From assembly GCA_046349775.1 (NCBI GenBank), contig JAXMBS010000014.1, forward strand, positions 1 through 64,000: 64,000 bases of DNA. The letters are read 5' to 3'. The DNA comes from JAEUIG01 sp046349775 (lineage in GTDB: Bacteria; Planctomycetota; Planctomycetia; Planctomycetales; Planctomycetaceae). Position numbers and translations under genes: made by a program. Numbering within the stretch: position 1 is the stretch's first letter; each line of letters begins with the position of its first letter. The notes beneath the pieces are model-generated. The model did not search any database, was not told the origin of the DNA, and saw only the letters and a program-made list of their open reading frames with translations. Below are positions 1 to 8,740 of this stretch, in pieces.

Positions 1-440
1 GACTCACCGAACAGCGTGCGTGCGCGCTCCCGCGCTGCGCTCAGCCGCCGCAGGCTGATGTAGTTCGACCGCCCCTTCGCCAGCACGGCGGAGAACTCGA
101 CCGGCAATACCGAGTTCAAAAACGGAATGTCCCGCGCGATCAACTGCTCCTGGAGGCTGATCGTATGCGTGCTCAGCACGATCTTCTTGGACCGGCCTTC
201 CGGTCCGGTCTTGGCGGCTGCGGCCAGGATTGTCGGCGCCAGATATGCGAAGCTCTTGCCGACCCCCGTCCCGGCCTCCACCACCAGGTGTTCCTGCTTC
301 GCGATCGCCTGCTCGACCGCCTCCGCCATCTGCACCTGCTGCGGACGGCTTTCATACGATTTCAGCCGCCGCGCGATGACGCCCCCCGCGCCCAGCACGC
401 GCTCCGGCGTCAACGGGGGTGATTCCTGTGTGCCCGACAT
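1..440 (-). CDS. DinG/XPD-family ATP-dependent DNA helicase, N-terminal part
   Basis: The gene runs off the left edge, so only the first 146 or so residues are visible, starting at an ATG at 440. A Q-motif-like stretch (SRPQQVQMA, about residues 31-39) precedes a Walker A box AGTGVGKS (56-63). A motif Ia region (STHTISLQEQL) follows, then FSAVLAKGRSNYISL. This is the usual N-terminus of Rad3/DinG superfamily 2 helicases, which unwind DNA or R-loops; many carry an Fe-S cluster, but that part lies outside the window. It begins 33 bp after the FHA-GAF-phosphatase gene on the same strand, so the two may share a transcript. The family is clear; the exact subfamily is not. Confidence 0.85.
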   Translation of the reverse strand, partial: MSGTQESPPLTPERVLGAGGVIARRLKSYESRPQQVQMAEAVEQAIAKQEHLVVEAGTGVGKSFAYLAPTILAAAAKTGPEGRSKKIVLSTHTISLQEQLIARDIPFLNSVLPVEFSAVLAKGRSNYISLRRLSAARERARTLFGE

Positions 441-473
441 CGGCTGCCCAAGACCTGCTCGTCGCCGCCGGGA

Positions 474-2222
474 TCATTCCGCCAGGCGCTGAAAACCCAC
501 GATGCACGTGTCGTCGCGGAGCGTGTTTTCCCCGACAAACGCCTCGACGTCGCTGATGATCGCCTTGGTCGTCGTGTCGATGTCTCTCGACTGCGCGGCG
601 ATGCACTGTTCCAGCCGCTTGCGGCCGTAAATTTCGCGTTCGTCGTTCATCGCCTCGGTGACGCCGTCGGTGTACGCAACCAGCGACTCCCCCGCCGCCA
701 GCGCGTGCCGGCTCGACCGGAATTCCTGGTCAGGAACGATTCCCAGCGGCAGGCCCGATTCCTCCCGGCCGATCGATTCGACAGTGCCGTCCCGCCGGTG
801 CACCAGCGGCGCCAGGTGCCCGGCATTCACCAGCGTCAACTCATGCTGCACCGGATCAAGCACCAGCACCAGCAGCGTGATGAACCGATGCCCGAGCCCG
901 CTGCTGGCGATTTCGCGGTTGAGTCCGGCCATCGCGGCCGCCGGAGTCTCGGCCGTCAACAACTGGTATCGCGCCGACGAGTATAACCGCGCCATCAGCA
1001 GTGCCGCCGGCATCCCTTTTCCTGCCACGTCGCCGAGCGTCACGGCCAGCAGTCCCCCCGGAAGCTGGATGTAGTCGAAATAGTCACCGCCGATCCGCAG
1101 CGCCGCTTCGTAGTAATCCGAGAACGCGTAATGCGGCACGCGCGGCCGTGACTTTGGCAGGAAACCGAGCTGCACCTGCGTCGCAAACTCCAGGTCGCGC
1201 TCCAGTTCCCGTTGCACCAGCAACTGTTCGTGCAGCTCCGCGTTTTCGATCGCCAGCGCCGCCTGCGACGCCACGCTCACCAACAGGTCGAGATCGTCGT
1301 TGTTGAAGTCCCCCGAAGAGCCGCGGGTCACGACCTGAATGACGCCGAGTGAGTCGCCGTCGTGGCCGACCAGCGGAGCGCACATCACCGACCGGATTTG
1401 CAGCCCCCGCAGGCTTGCGCTCTGCTTGAACCGCGAGTCCTCCAGCGCGTTTTCGCTGAGCAGCCCCTGCGCCGATTCCATCGCCTGCCGGACCACGGTC
1501 ATGCTCACGGCGACGGCGTCGTCCTCGCTTCCCCGCCGCACGCGCGTCGCCTTGACCACCAGCTTCGACGACTCCGGGTCCTTCAGCAGCACAAATCCCT
1601 GCGCCGCCTGCGGGAAGATCTGGAACAGCGCCCCCAGCACTTTCGGGAGCACCGCGTCGACCTCCAGTTCGCGCCCCAGCGCGCGCGTGATCTCCAACAC
1701 CGCCTGGAGTTTCAACTCTGCGTGTTGGCTGACCGTCTCCGACGTCCGCCGCCGGGCATCGATCATGCCGATCACCGACGACGACTCGAACGGTGGGGCC
1801 ACCGCCGCTCCCGCCACGCTTTCATCCGGCGATAACAGGTTGTCCAGAGTGGGCACCGGCTCCTGTGTCTTCCGCTCTCCGACCTCCGACGGCATGTCGG
1901 AACGCTTCCCGGACGCCGGTTGCGTCATCGAGCCGTGCATTTCGAACTGCAGCACGATGTCGCACACGCGGATTTCGTCGCCGTCGGTCAGCTCGGTGCG
2001 GCCTTCGAGCTGTTCGCCGTTGAGATACGTTCCGTTACGGCTCCGCAGGTCCTCGAGAAAGTAGCTGCCGTGGCTTTCGAGAATTTGCGCGTGGTGCCGG
2101 CTGACGGCGCCGTTTTCCAGCACGACCCCGCAGTTGGGGTGCCGTCCGAGCACGGTCCGCTCGCCGTGCAGCTCGAACAGGCTGCCCGCGGCGGGTCCCT
2201 TGATCACTTTCAGAACGGTCAC
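474..2222 (-). CDS. FHA - GAF - SpoIIE/PP2C-type serine phosphatase
   Basis: This 582-residue soluble signalling protein has three domains. The N-terminal FHA domain (about 1-95) has the phosphothreonine-binding pattern GRHPNC, SRHHAQI and RSRNGTYLNG. A GAF domain (about 165-325) follows, then an RsbU/SpoIIE-like PP2C phosphatase (about 345-580). The phosphatase metal-binding acidic motifs are all present: GGDYFDY, GDVAGKGMPAALLM, YTDGVTEA and RDDTCIVGF. It probably dephosphorylates a partner-switching (anti-sigma-antagonist type) or other phosphoprotein in response to a GAF ligand. The FHA domain would dock it on phosphothreonine targets. FHA fused to SpoIIE is frequent in planctomycetes. 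It has no transmembrane segment. The target is unknown. Confidence 0.92.
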   Translation of the reverse strand: MTVLKVIKGPAAGSLFELHGERTVLGRHPNCGVVLENGAVSRHHAQILESHGSYFLEDLRSRNGTYLNGEQLEGRTELTDGDEIRVCDIVLQFEMHGSMTQPASGKRSDMPSEVGERKTQEPVPTLDNLLSPDESVAGAAVAPPFESSSVIGMIDARRRTSETVSQHAELKLQAVLEITRALGRELEVDAVLPKVLGALFQIFPQAAQGFVLLKDPESSKLVVKATRVRRGSEDDAVAVSMTVVRQAMESAQGLLSENALEDSRFKQSASLRGLQIRSVMCAPLVGHDGDSLGVIQVVTRGSSGDFNNDDLDLLVSVASQAALAIENAELHEQLLVQRELERDLEFATQVQLGFLPKSRPRVPHYAFSDYYEAALRIGGDYFDYIQLPGGLLAVTLGDVAGKGMPAALLMARLYSSARYQLLTAETPAAAMAGLNREIASSGLGHRFITLLVLVLDPVQHELTLVNAGHLAPLVHRRDGTVESIGREESGLPLGIVPDQEFRSSRHALAAGESLVAYTDGVTEAMNDEREIYGRKRLEQCIAAQSRDIDTTTKAIISDVEAFVGENTLRDDTCIVGFQRLAE

Positions 2223-2361
2223 GGCGGCTTCCGGCGACGGCCTCGCAAAGCGCGATTCTATCGCCGCCGCGCGCGATCCTCAATCAGCACTAGTATCGCC
2301 CTGGAAACCAACGACTGCCGATGTCACATCGCAGCGATCGTCGTTCGCGGTTTCGCGAGCG

Positions 2362-2733
2362 CTACTTCCCTTCCGGAAAGTACAGATCGTCATCTGCAAT
2401 GTCCGGAATCCCGACGACGAGCACCCGCATCCGGCCTCTCGCCCCATGCACCACCCCCGGTGGAATGTGCACGAGCGACCCCTTGTGCACCGGATGCTCA
2501 ACGCCGTCCAGGAGCACCACGCCGTCGCCGTCGAGGACGTAATACAGCTCTGTCGACCGCTTATGGTAGTGTTCGCGCGCTCCGTCGATGTCCACCGCGT
2601 GTGCCCACGCCGCGACGTCGGTGTCCTCGCGGCTGATCAGCCGGTCGCGCCAACCGCAGGTGCTGCGCTCGCGCGGGACTTCCCCTTCGTGGCGGATGAG
2701 GGTTTGGAGAGTGCTCTGCAATTCGAGAGGCAT
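2362..2733 (-). CDS. cupin-domain protein
   Basis: This is a small single-cupin protein of 123 residues. The cupin motifs are clear: motif 1 near EHYHKRSTELYYVLDG (His, His, Glu metal ligands) and motif 2 near HKGSLVHIPPGVVHGARG. It probably binds a metal; the substrate cannot be told. The frame is open up to an ATG at 2802, but the extra 23 residues would be encoded by a palindromic repeat (2753-2773). The ATG at 2733 has an AGGAG about 9 bases upstream, so I chose it. The gene lies downstream of the NO reductase on the same strand, separated by about 200 bp that hold two repeat copies, so co-transcription is uncertain. Confidence 0.8.
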   Translation of the reverse strand: MPLELQSTLQTLIRHEGEVPRERSTCGWRDRLISREDTDVAAWAHAVDIDGAREHYHKRSTELYYVLDGDGVVLLDGVEHPVHKGSLVHIPPGVVHGARGRMRVLVVGIPDIADDDLYFPEGK

Positions 2734-2752
2734 TTCCGGCAGCTCCTGCAGA

Positions 2753-2773
2753 CCACGGACGGCTGTCCGTGGG
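2753..2773. repeat. palindromic repeat, ACGGAC family, copy 1
   Basis: A perfect 8-bp stem (CCACGGAC / GTCCGTGG) with a 4-base loop lies just upstream of the cupin gene. Related copies are at 2888-2910 and 21579-21597. It looks like a REP-type element. Confidence 0.6.
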
Positions 2774-2887
2774 CTTGAGTTCGTACGACCCATTGCTTGC
2801 ATTTATAGCATCAGCGCAATACGCAGCAGTATATTCTCGATCGCGAAGTCGAGGGAGCGTAGGTCTGGAATTCGGATGAACGCCAAA

Positions 2888-2910
2888 CCCACGGACGGCC
2901 GTCCGCGGGC
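2888..2910. repeat. palindromic repeat, ACGGAC family, copy 2
   Basis: The core CGGACGGCCGTCCG (2892-2905) is a perfect 14-bp palindrome flanked by CCCA and CGGGC. It lies between the end of the NO reductase gene and the cupin gene and could act as a hairpin in the transcript. Confidence 0.6.
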
Positions 2911-2929
2911 TGGCATCGCGCACTCTGAT

Positions 2930-5155
2930 TCACTCACGCTCGCGTCGGAACGACGACCCCGTCGCCAAACCCGCGACGAACAGCACCAGCGCCACTGCTC
3001 CCAGAAAGAACACCGTGTCCCCCGGCACGCGCAGCCAGCGGAACGTCTGCAGTACCGGCGTCTGCATGAACTCGGAGCTGCGGGCGTACCAGTAGCCCCG
3101 CTCCACCGAGGCCCAGGTCTGCATCAGGCCGACCGGCAGCAGGCTCAGCACGCACATCATCATCAGTCCGACGTTCATTCCCCAGAACGCAAACTTCAGC
3201 AGGCCGTCCTTCCACTCCACTCCCGGAATCAGCGCTCGCAGACAGGTCAGCATCAGGCCGATGCCGAGCATGCCGTACACGCCGAACAGCGCCGCGTGGC
3301 CGTGCACCGGGGTCGTGTTCAACCCCTGCATGTAGTACAGGGCGATGGGGGGGTTGATCATGAAGCCGAACAACCCCGCTCCAATCATGTTCCAGAATGC
3401 GACCGCGACGAAGAAGTAGATCGGCCACTTGTAACGCTGCACCCAGGCTGTAGCGTGCGAGCGGCGCAGATCGTCCATCGCGTCGAACCCGACCATTGTC
3501 AGCGGCACGACCTCGAGCGCACTGAAGACCGCGCCCCAAGCCAGCGCCACCGGCGGTGTGCCGGTGAAGTACAGGTGATGACAGGTGCCGATGATTCCCC
3601 CGGACAGGAAGATCGTGGCCGACAGCAAAGCCGACGCCGCCGCGACGCCAGGCCGGATCAGATTCAGCCGCATGAAGAAGAAGGCAATGACCGTCGTCGC
3701 GAACACTTCAAAGAAGCCCTCGACCCACAGGTGCACGACCCACCAGCGCCAGTATTCGACCATCGACAAATGCGTATGCCGGCCCCACGTCAGTCCGGCG
3801 CCGTAGAAGAGTGCGATCGCTGCGGTCGCCACGGTCAGCAGCGAAACCAGTTGTTTCTGCTCGCCCGACTTTTTCAGCGCCGGACGCAGCACGCGGACCA
3901 TCAGCGCCAGCCAGATCAGCAAGCCTGCGAACAGCGCAAGCTGCCAGGCGCGGCCCAGATCGACGTACTCGTATCCCTGGTGCCCGAAATAGAAGCTCAC
4001 CGCGTCCGACAGCTTGTTGTGCACGCTCAGCCATTCTCCTGTGAGCGAACCAACGACGACGACCAGCAGCGCCAGAAACAGGATATTCACTCCCAGCCGC
4101 TGACCGGGCGGCTCGTATTCGCTGACCAGGGGACCGATGAATAATCCCGCCGCCAGCCAGGCCGTCGCGATCCAGAACAGCCCCATCTGTACGTGCCACG
4201 TCCGTGCCACGCTGTACGGCAGCCACTTCGACAGCGGAATGCCATAGAAGCCGTCTCCCTCCACGCCATAGTGCGCGGTGATCACCCCCAGCAGCATTTG
4301 CACCAGGATCAGTGCTGCGACGGTCCAGAAATACTTGATCGTCGCCTTCTGCGACGGCGTGGCGACCCAGGCGCCCAGCGGATCCTGCGTCGGCCTCGGT
4401 CCGTCCTCCGATTCGGCCTTGCGGGAGGCGTACCACCACACCATCGCGGAGATTCCGGCCAGCAGCATGATGATGCTCACGCCGGTCCAGACCACCGCCT
4501 GTCCGGTCGCGCGGTTGCCGACCAGTGGTTCATACGGCCAGTTCTGGGTGTAACTGAATTGTTCTCCAGGCCGGTTGGTGCTGCCGGCCCAGGACGTCCA
4601 GAAGAAGAACGCCGCCAGGTTCTTGAGCCGCGCCGGATCGGTGACCGCCCCCGCCGGAATCGAATACTCCGTTTTGCCGCCGGAGAATACGTCGGTGTAG
4701 TGCTCCAGGTTGCTGGCGAACGCTTCGGCCCGCAGCGGTACGATCGTGATCGTGTCCGTCGCGGCATCGTACGTGTTTGTCCGCATCAGGTCGGCCAGCC
4801 GCCCCGAGAGCTGTTGCTGTCGTTCCCGATCAAGGCTCTCGAAGTCGGCGTTGAACTCCGTCCGCGCCCACCTGTCGAGAATGTATGTCGCTTCGCGATG
4901 CAGCCAATCAGCGGTCCAGTCAGGCGCCACGTAACTGCCGTGTCCCCAGACGGAACCGAGCTCCATCCCTCCCAGTGACTGCCACACGTTCTGGCCGGCG
5001 GAGATCTCGCCGGCATCGATGACCACGGCGCCGTCGGTTGTGACGACGCGCCGCGGAATCGGCGGCATCTCGTCATGAATCCGCGTTCCGATCCAACCCA
5101 GGACCATGAACGAAACCAGCATTACCAGCACGAACGCCGTCCAGAGTCTTCGCAT
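2930..5155 (-). CDS. norZ: quinol-dependent nitric oxide reductase (qNOR, NorZ/NorB type)
   Basis: This single-chain qNOR of about 741 residues reduces NO to N2O at the membrane with electrons from quinol. An N-terminal membrane anchor and a long periplasmic domain without a CxxCH heme-c site are typical of qNOR rather than cNOR. They precede a 12- to 14-helix heme-copper-oxidase core. Candidate metal ligands are His321 (TWHVQMG), His460/462 (GRHTHLSMVEYW), His526-527 (GTCHHLYF) and His618/620 (PVHGHAALFG). The open frame starts 33 codons earlier, but the ATG at 5155 is preferred: it lies 5 bases after the merR stop with GGTGA upstream. Linkage to a MerR sensor suggests induction by a metal or nitrosative signal. 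It is probably for NO detoxification, since no other denitrification gene is visible. Confidence 0.93.
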   Translation of the reverse strand: MRRLWTAFVLVMLVSFMVLGWIGTRIHDEMPPIPRRVVTTDGAVVIDAGEISAGQNVWQSLGGMELGSVWGHGSYVAPDWTADWLHREATYILDRWARTEFNADFESLDRERQQQLSGRLADLMRTNTYDAATDTITIVPLRAEAFASNLEHYTDVFSGGKTEYSIPAGAVTDPARLKNLAAFFFWTSWAGSTNRPGEQFSYTQNWPYEPLVGNRATGQAVVWTGVSIIMLLAGISAMVWWYASRKAESEDGPRPTQDPLGAWVATPSQKATIKYFWTVAALILVQMLLGVITAHYGVEGDGFYGIPLSKWLPYSVARTWHVQMGLFWIATAWLAAGLFIGPLVSEYEPPGQRLGVNILFLALLVVVVGSLTGEWLSVHNKLSDAVSFYFGHQGYEYVDLGRAWQLALFAGLLIWLALMVRVLRPALKKSGEQKQLVSLLTVATAAIALFYGAGLTWGRHTHLSMVEYWRWWVVHLWVEGFFEVFATTVIAFFFMRLNLIRPGVAAASALLSATIFLSGGIIGTCHHLYFTGTPPVALAWGAVFSALEVVPLTMVGFDAMDDLRRSHATAWVQRYKWPIYFFVAVAFWNMIGAGLFGFMINPPIALYYMQGLNTTPVHGHAALFGVYGMLGIGLMLTCLRALIPGVEWKDGLLKFAFWGMNVGLMMMCVLSLLPVGLMQTWASVERGYWYARSSEFMQTPVLQTFRWLRVPGDTVFFLGAVALVLFVAGLATGSSFRRERE

Positions 5156-5160
5156 GGGGA

Positions 5161-5595
5161 TCACCGTTGAATCGATTTTTGCGGGCGCGCCTCGTCTGGC
5201 GGTGAAAGCCCGACCAGCAGCGGGCAGTCGCCCAGGCGGCTCCGCGATTCGCATTGCTCAATCAGTCCTACCAAAGACCGTTGCATGGCCTCCAGCGACT
5301 GAATCCGAACCCGGATGTCATCAATCTTTTGCCGCGCTCGCCGGCGGACGTCCGTGCACGTCGTCGCCGGGTCGAACCACAGCCCCAGCAGCTCCTTGAT
5401 TTCCGAGAGTGTAAATCCCAGTCCCTTCGCCCGCACGATGAACGACAGCTGCGCCAATGCCCGTTCGTCGTACTGCCGATAACCCGACGCGCGTCGCGCC
5501 GGTTCGTCCAGCAGTCCCTTGCGCTCGTAGAACCGGATCGTTTCGATGCCCAGTCCCGAGCGCTTCGCGACCTCTCCAATGCGCAGTGACGCCAT
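5161..5595 (-). CDS. MerR-family metal-type transcriptional regulator
   Basis: This 144-residue protein has the MerR winged helix-turn-helix at residues 3-70 (RIGEVAKRSGLGIETIRFYE). A dimerisation coiled coil follows at about 75-115. Three cysteines, C80, C115 and C124, have the same spacing (35 and 9) as the metal-binding cysteines C82, C117 and C126 of the mercury sensor MerR. ZntR/PbrR-like sensors share most of this pattern. It sits 5 bp upstream of the qNOR gene and reads from a promoter with a MerR dyad, so it probably controls itself and the reductase. GGAGAAG lies about 5 bases before the ATG. Whether the signal is a metal, NO acting on the thiols, or both cannot be told. Confidence 0.9.
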   Translation of the reverse strand: MASLRIGEVAKRSGLGIETIRFYERKGLLDEPARRASGYRQYDERALAQLSFIVRAKGLGFTLSEIKELLGLWFDPATTCTDVRRRARQKIDDIRVRIQSLEAMQRSLVGLIEQCESRSRLGDCPLLVGLSPPDEARPQKSIQR

Positions 5596-5618
5596 CGCCG
5601 CTTCTCCGCGGGGGGGTG

Positions 5619-5650
5619 ATCGTAAACTCCGTACTATACTACAGAGTCAA
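5619..5650 (-). promoter_or_regulatory. MerR-type promoter/operator of merR-norZ
   Basis: On the minus strand a -35 TTGACT (5645-5650) and a -10 TACGAT (5619-5624) are 20 bp apart, the overlong spacing typical of MerR-activated promoters. A 22-bp imperfect dyad (5626-5647) overlaps the -35 and fills most of the spacer, with 18 of 22 positions symmetric and arms ACTCtGTA / TACgGAGT. The merR ATG begins 23 bases after the -10. Confidence 0.85.
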
Positions 5651-5741
5651 GCATTCAGGCATGAACTCACCCAAATGGCGCAGCGCAGGCGCAAGCAGCG
5701 TTTCTGCAGCGGGTCGCGGCACAGCGGACAGGCTGAGACGC

Positions 5742-6569
5742 CTACCGCGTGAATCCCACGTAGAAGCTGAACACCCGCAGGCGGTCGTCGCGCTCGCTCA
5801 CGATCGGCCAGGCGAAGTCGATCGCGATCGGCGCCGGACCCATCGCCGGAATCGCCAGCCGGAACCCGAACCCCGCCGTCACGCGGAAGTGGTCGACCGA
5901 CACCTTGTTGTCCACGGTGCCGAAGTCGCTAAACACCACCGCCCGGATGTTGTCGTCCGCGGTGATCGGCACCATGTATTCGGCCGTGCCGACCATCAGG
6001 AATTGGCCGCCGACCGCGAAGCCGAGTTCGCGCGGCGATACGCCGCGAAACTGGAACCCGCGAAACGACGAATAACCGCCGGCGAACAACCGTTCGTACA
6101 CCGGCGCGTTCTCACCCACGTAACCGATCTCGCCGCGAAACTGCAGAATGTGCTTGCCGAAGCCGTCCGGCCGCTCACGCACGGTGAAATACTGCGAGGC
6201 CTGGATGTCCGCGTGCGGATACACAAAATTGCCGAACCCCTGTTCGTAACTCCCCTCGATCATGTGCCCTTCGACGGCAGGAACGGCGAGTCGCGGGTGT
6301 CGTAAGTCAGGGTCACCTGCCCCGTCGAAAGAAATGTTTCCGGCGACGTCCGTGATCTTCGTCGGCGCGGGCGTACGGAACCCGTAGATGTCAACTTCCT
6401 CGAGCCGCGTCGCCAGCCCCATGGACCAGTACCGGCTCAGCAGCCGCCCGATGCTGATCTGGCCGCCGGTGCGGTTTTCCGTCCAATCCTGGTAGAACGT
6501 TGATAGAAGAACCCGCTGGAGGCCCAGATTGAAGTTGGTGTTCATGAAGTACGGGTTCTGCCAGCTCAC
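5742..6569 (-). CDS. BamA/Omp85-like outer-membrane protein, C-terminal barrel part (frameshifted)
   Basis: This is the C-terminal beta-barrel half of the gene that begins at 8740. It includes the surface motif region RLFAGGYSSFRGFQFRGVSP and ends with the aromatic-terminated strand FSFYVGFTR. It is in a different frame from the POTRA part. Homology crosses from one frame to the other near 6670, where the alternative frame reads PTSWADIVNGEAWRG. A further pair of compensating shifts lies between about 6390 and 6265: the other frame there reads STGQVTLTYDTRDSPFLPS, a typical Omp85 strand. The separate ORF is therefore an artefact of indels, and the protein should be read as continuous with the upstream part. 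Confidence 0.8.
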   Translation of the reverse strand: MSWQNPYFMNTNFNLGLQRVLLSTFYQDWTENRTGGQISIGRLLSRYWSMGLATRLEEVDIYGFRTPAPTKITDVAGNISFDGAGDPDLRHPRLAVPAVEGHMIEGSYEQGFGNFVYPHADIQASQYFTVRERPDGFGKHILQFRGEIGYVGENAPVYERLFAGGYSSFRGFQFRGVSPRELGFAVGGQFLMVGTAEYMVPITADDNIRAVVFSDFGTVDNKVSVDHFRVTAGFGFRLAIPAMGPAPIAIDFAWPIVSERDDRLRVFSFYVGFTR

Positions 6570-8740
6570 CAGGCAGCGGCTGATCTGCGTGCCCGGGACG
6601 AGTTCGAGACGGAAGCTCTGGCCGCGACCGCGCCAGGCCTCGCCGTTGACGATGTCGGCCCAGCTCGTCGGCGGGGCAGAATGTCGAAGTTGTCCTCCTG
6701 CAGCACGATGTTGCCGACCAGGCCCGCGTTGCTGTTGACCCCGACACCGAACATCAGCCGGCCGGTGCGGGCTTCCGTGACGTCGATGTCCACGTCCACG
6801 AATCCGGGCGTGCTCGGGTTTCGCAGCGCGTCGCCGAAGGGATCCCCCTGCGGCGAATCCGTCTGCAGGTAATCCTGGGGCATGGGCAGGCCCTGCCGGT
6901 CAATGCTCTGCCCGCGAAAGACGATGTCGTCCTGTCCGCCGGGAGCGTCGAAGATCGCAGCCGGATCGATGTTGTAGCCCGGCGAGCGGACGCGGGCGGG
7001 CGCCGCCTCGTCGTCGGGTAGTTCCGTCGAGAACGACGCGCGCTCGACGCGGGCGCGCCCTTCCGGCTCATCTGCGCTGGCCGCCGCGTCATCCGGCAAC
7101 CGCGCCGTCGTGATGCGGCCTTCAAATTCGGCAAACGGGTTGACGCTTGGATCAAACGCCGGCGCGACGCGATCAAAGCCGTCCTGGCCGCGCGCCAACA
7201 GCCGCGGCGGCAGGTACTCTTTGCCCTCCGACGGCTCGACGTTCACGACTGGCGGCGCCTGCTGTTTGTCCCAGTACTGGCTGCCGCGGAGGCTCGTCTG
7301 CGCCCCCTGGATGTCACGCATCCGCGCCAGCTCCCCAGGCTTGATCCAGCGGTTGATCTGGTTGATCACCAGCGTCTCCGTCGAGTGCGGATGGTCTCCC
7401 TGAATATGCACGTCGATGCTGCCGATCCGCCGCGGCATGTCTTCGTCGATCTCGTAGACGAGGTCCACCCAGCCGGTCTCCTCGAGAAACCGCGGCACCG
7501 GTTCCACTTTCGCAAACAGCCGGCCCAGGTCGTCGTACTTGTCCCGCATCGTCTGCACGTCTTTCTGGAGCAGACGCTCGTTGTAGTAGTCCGATTCCTT
7601 CAGTTCCGCGCGCGGCCGCAACTGCTCGGTCGACAGCACCTTATTGCCGTTGAACTCGATATTGCGAACTTTGAAACGCTGCCCTTCCTTGATGTGGTAG
7701 TGGACGTAGACTTCAGACTTGTCTTTGCGATACGTCTCCTCGACGTCGACCTGCGCGTCGAAGTACCCCAGCGAGTGGTAGTAGCGGACGATCCCGTCGG
7801 CGTCGTTTTTGATCTTCTCCGGGTCGTAATTGCCGCCGATGGCGAGCAGCGTGCCGGGAATGCCCCAGATGGTTTTGGTCGCCAGCTTGGTCTTCAGGAT
7901 TGCCGAGCTGAATGCCCGATTGCCGTCGAAGTAGATGCGATGGACGCGGACCTTGTGTCCTTCGTGGATTTCGAACACTACTTCGCGCTCGTCGGACTTG
8001 TCCCCCTTCGTCAATTTGACGTCGGCGAAGTTGTAGCCTTTCTCGCGGTAGTGGTCCTTGATGCGCTGCTCCGCCTCCTTGTTCGTGGCCACATCGTATG
8101 CGACCCCCCGTTTGAGTCCGGTCAGGTTCAGCAGCGCCTCGGTCTTGATCTTCTTATTGCCCACAAACTGGGCATCACTCAGCAGGATCGGTTTTTCGAC
8201 GACCTGAAACACCAGAACCGGCCCGGCATCCGTCGCACGGAACACCGGATTCACGCGGAAGAACCAGTTCTTGGCGATCAGATTGGCGACGTCCTCCTTG
8301 ATCACCGACGGGCTGACCGGTCGGCCAGGCTTGGACTCGACTTCATGCAGAATTGCGATCTCCGGGATCGTCGAGTTGCCTTCGACCTTCACATCCGCGA
8401 GCGGCTGGTCGATGAAATCGGCGGCCGTGAGTTCCGGCTTCTCGGCAAGGCTCAGCGCCTGCTTGGCCAGATCCTTTGTGATCGGCTTGAGTTCCGGCGT
8501 CGGCGAGGGAGACTGGCCGCGTACGGCAGTCGGCAGCGGGTAGGCGGCGCAACCTGCCAGACCCACCATGAGAATAGCGACCAACGACAGAGGCCGTGCG
8601 CGCTCGCGCCGCGTCTTCGTTCCCGCGGTTGTCGCTGTTCCCTCTCGTTCTTTCCCTTTTCGGCCGGGATCAGCGTGCAATGCGCGCGCGCCGGCGACAA
8701 GTACGCCGGGACGCGGGCTGTCCACGTGCGAGAGGGACAT
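6566..8740 (-). CDS. bamA: BamA/Omp85-like outer-membrane assembly factor, POTRA part (frameshifted)
   Basis: This part contains several POTRA repeats, for example VVEKPILLSDAQFVGNKKIK, HKVRVHRIYFDGNRAFSS and QRFKVRNIEFNGNKVLS. A long low-complexity insert (about residues 480-620) precedes the start of the barrel (DVTEARTGRLMFGVGVNSN). The N-terminus carries a signal with a lipobox-like LAGC in a hydrophobic run, so it is exported; the true start may be downstream of 8740. Omp85 proteins insert beta-barrels into the outer membrane, which supports a diderm envelope. The frame is lost near 6670. With the downstream part the gene spans 5742-8740, about 1,000 residues. The large insert between POTRA 5 and the barrel is unusual for classical BamA. 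Confidence 0.88.
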   Translation of the reverse strand: MSLSHVDSPRPGVLVAGARALHADPGRKGKEREGTATTAGTKTRRERARPLSLVAILMVGLAGCAAYPLPTAVRGQSPSPTPELKPITKDLAKQALSLAEKPELTAADFIDQPLADVKVEGNSTIPEIAILHEVESKPGRPVSPSVIKEDVANLIAKNWFFRVNPVFRATDAGPVLVFQVVEKPILLSDAQFVGNKKIKTEALLNLTGLKRGVAYDVATNKEAEQRIKDHYREKGYNFADVKLTKGDKSDEREVVFEIHEGHKVRVHRIYFDGNRAFSSAILKTKLATKTIWGIPGTLLAIGGNYDPEKIKNDADGIVRYYHSLGYFDAQVDVEETYRKDKSEVYVHYHIKEGQRFKVRNIEFNGNKVLSTEQLRPRAELKESDYYNERLLQKDVQTMRDKYDDLGRLFAKVEPVPRFLEETGWVDLVYEIDEDMPRRIGSIDVHIQGDHPHSTETLVINQINRWIKPGELARMRDIQGAQTSLRGSQYWDKQQAPPVVNVEPSEGKEYLPPRLLARGQDGFDRVAPAFDPSVNPFAEFEGRITTARLPDDAAASADEPEGRARVERASFSTELPDDEAAPARVRSPGYNIDPAAIFDAPGGQDDIVFRGQSIDRQGLPMPQDYLQTDSPQGDPFGDALRNPSTPGFVDVDIDVTEARTGRLMFGVGVNSNAGLVGNIVLQEDNFDILPRRRAGPTSSTARPGAVAARASVSNSSRARRSAAAW

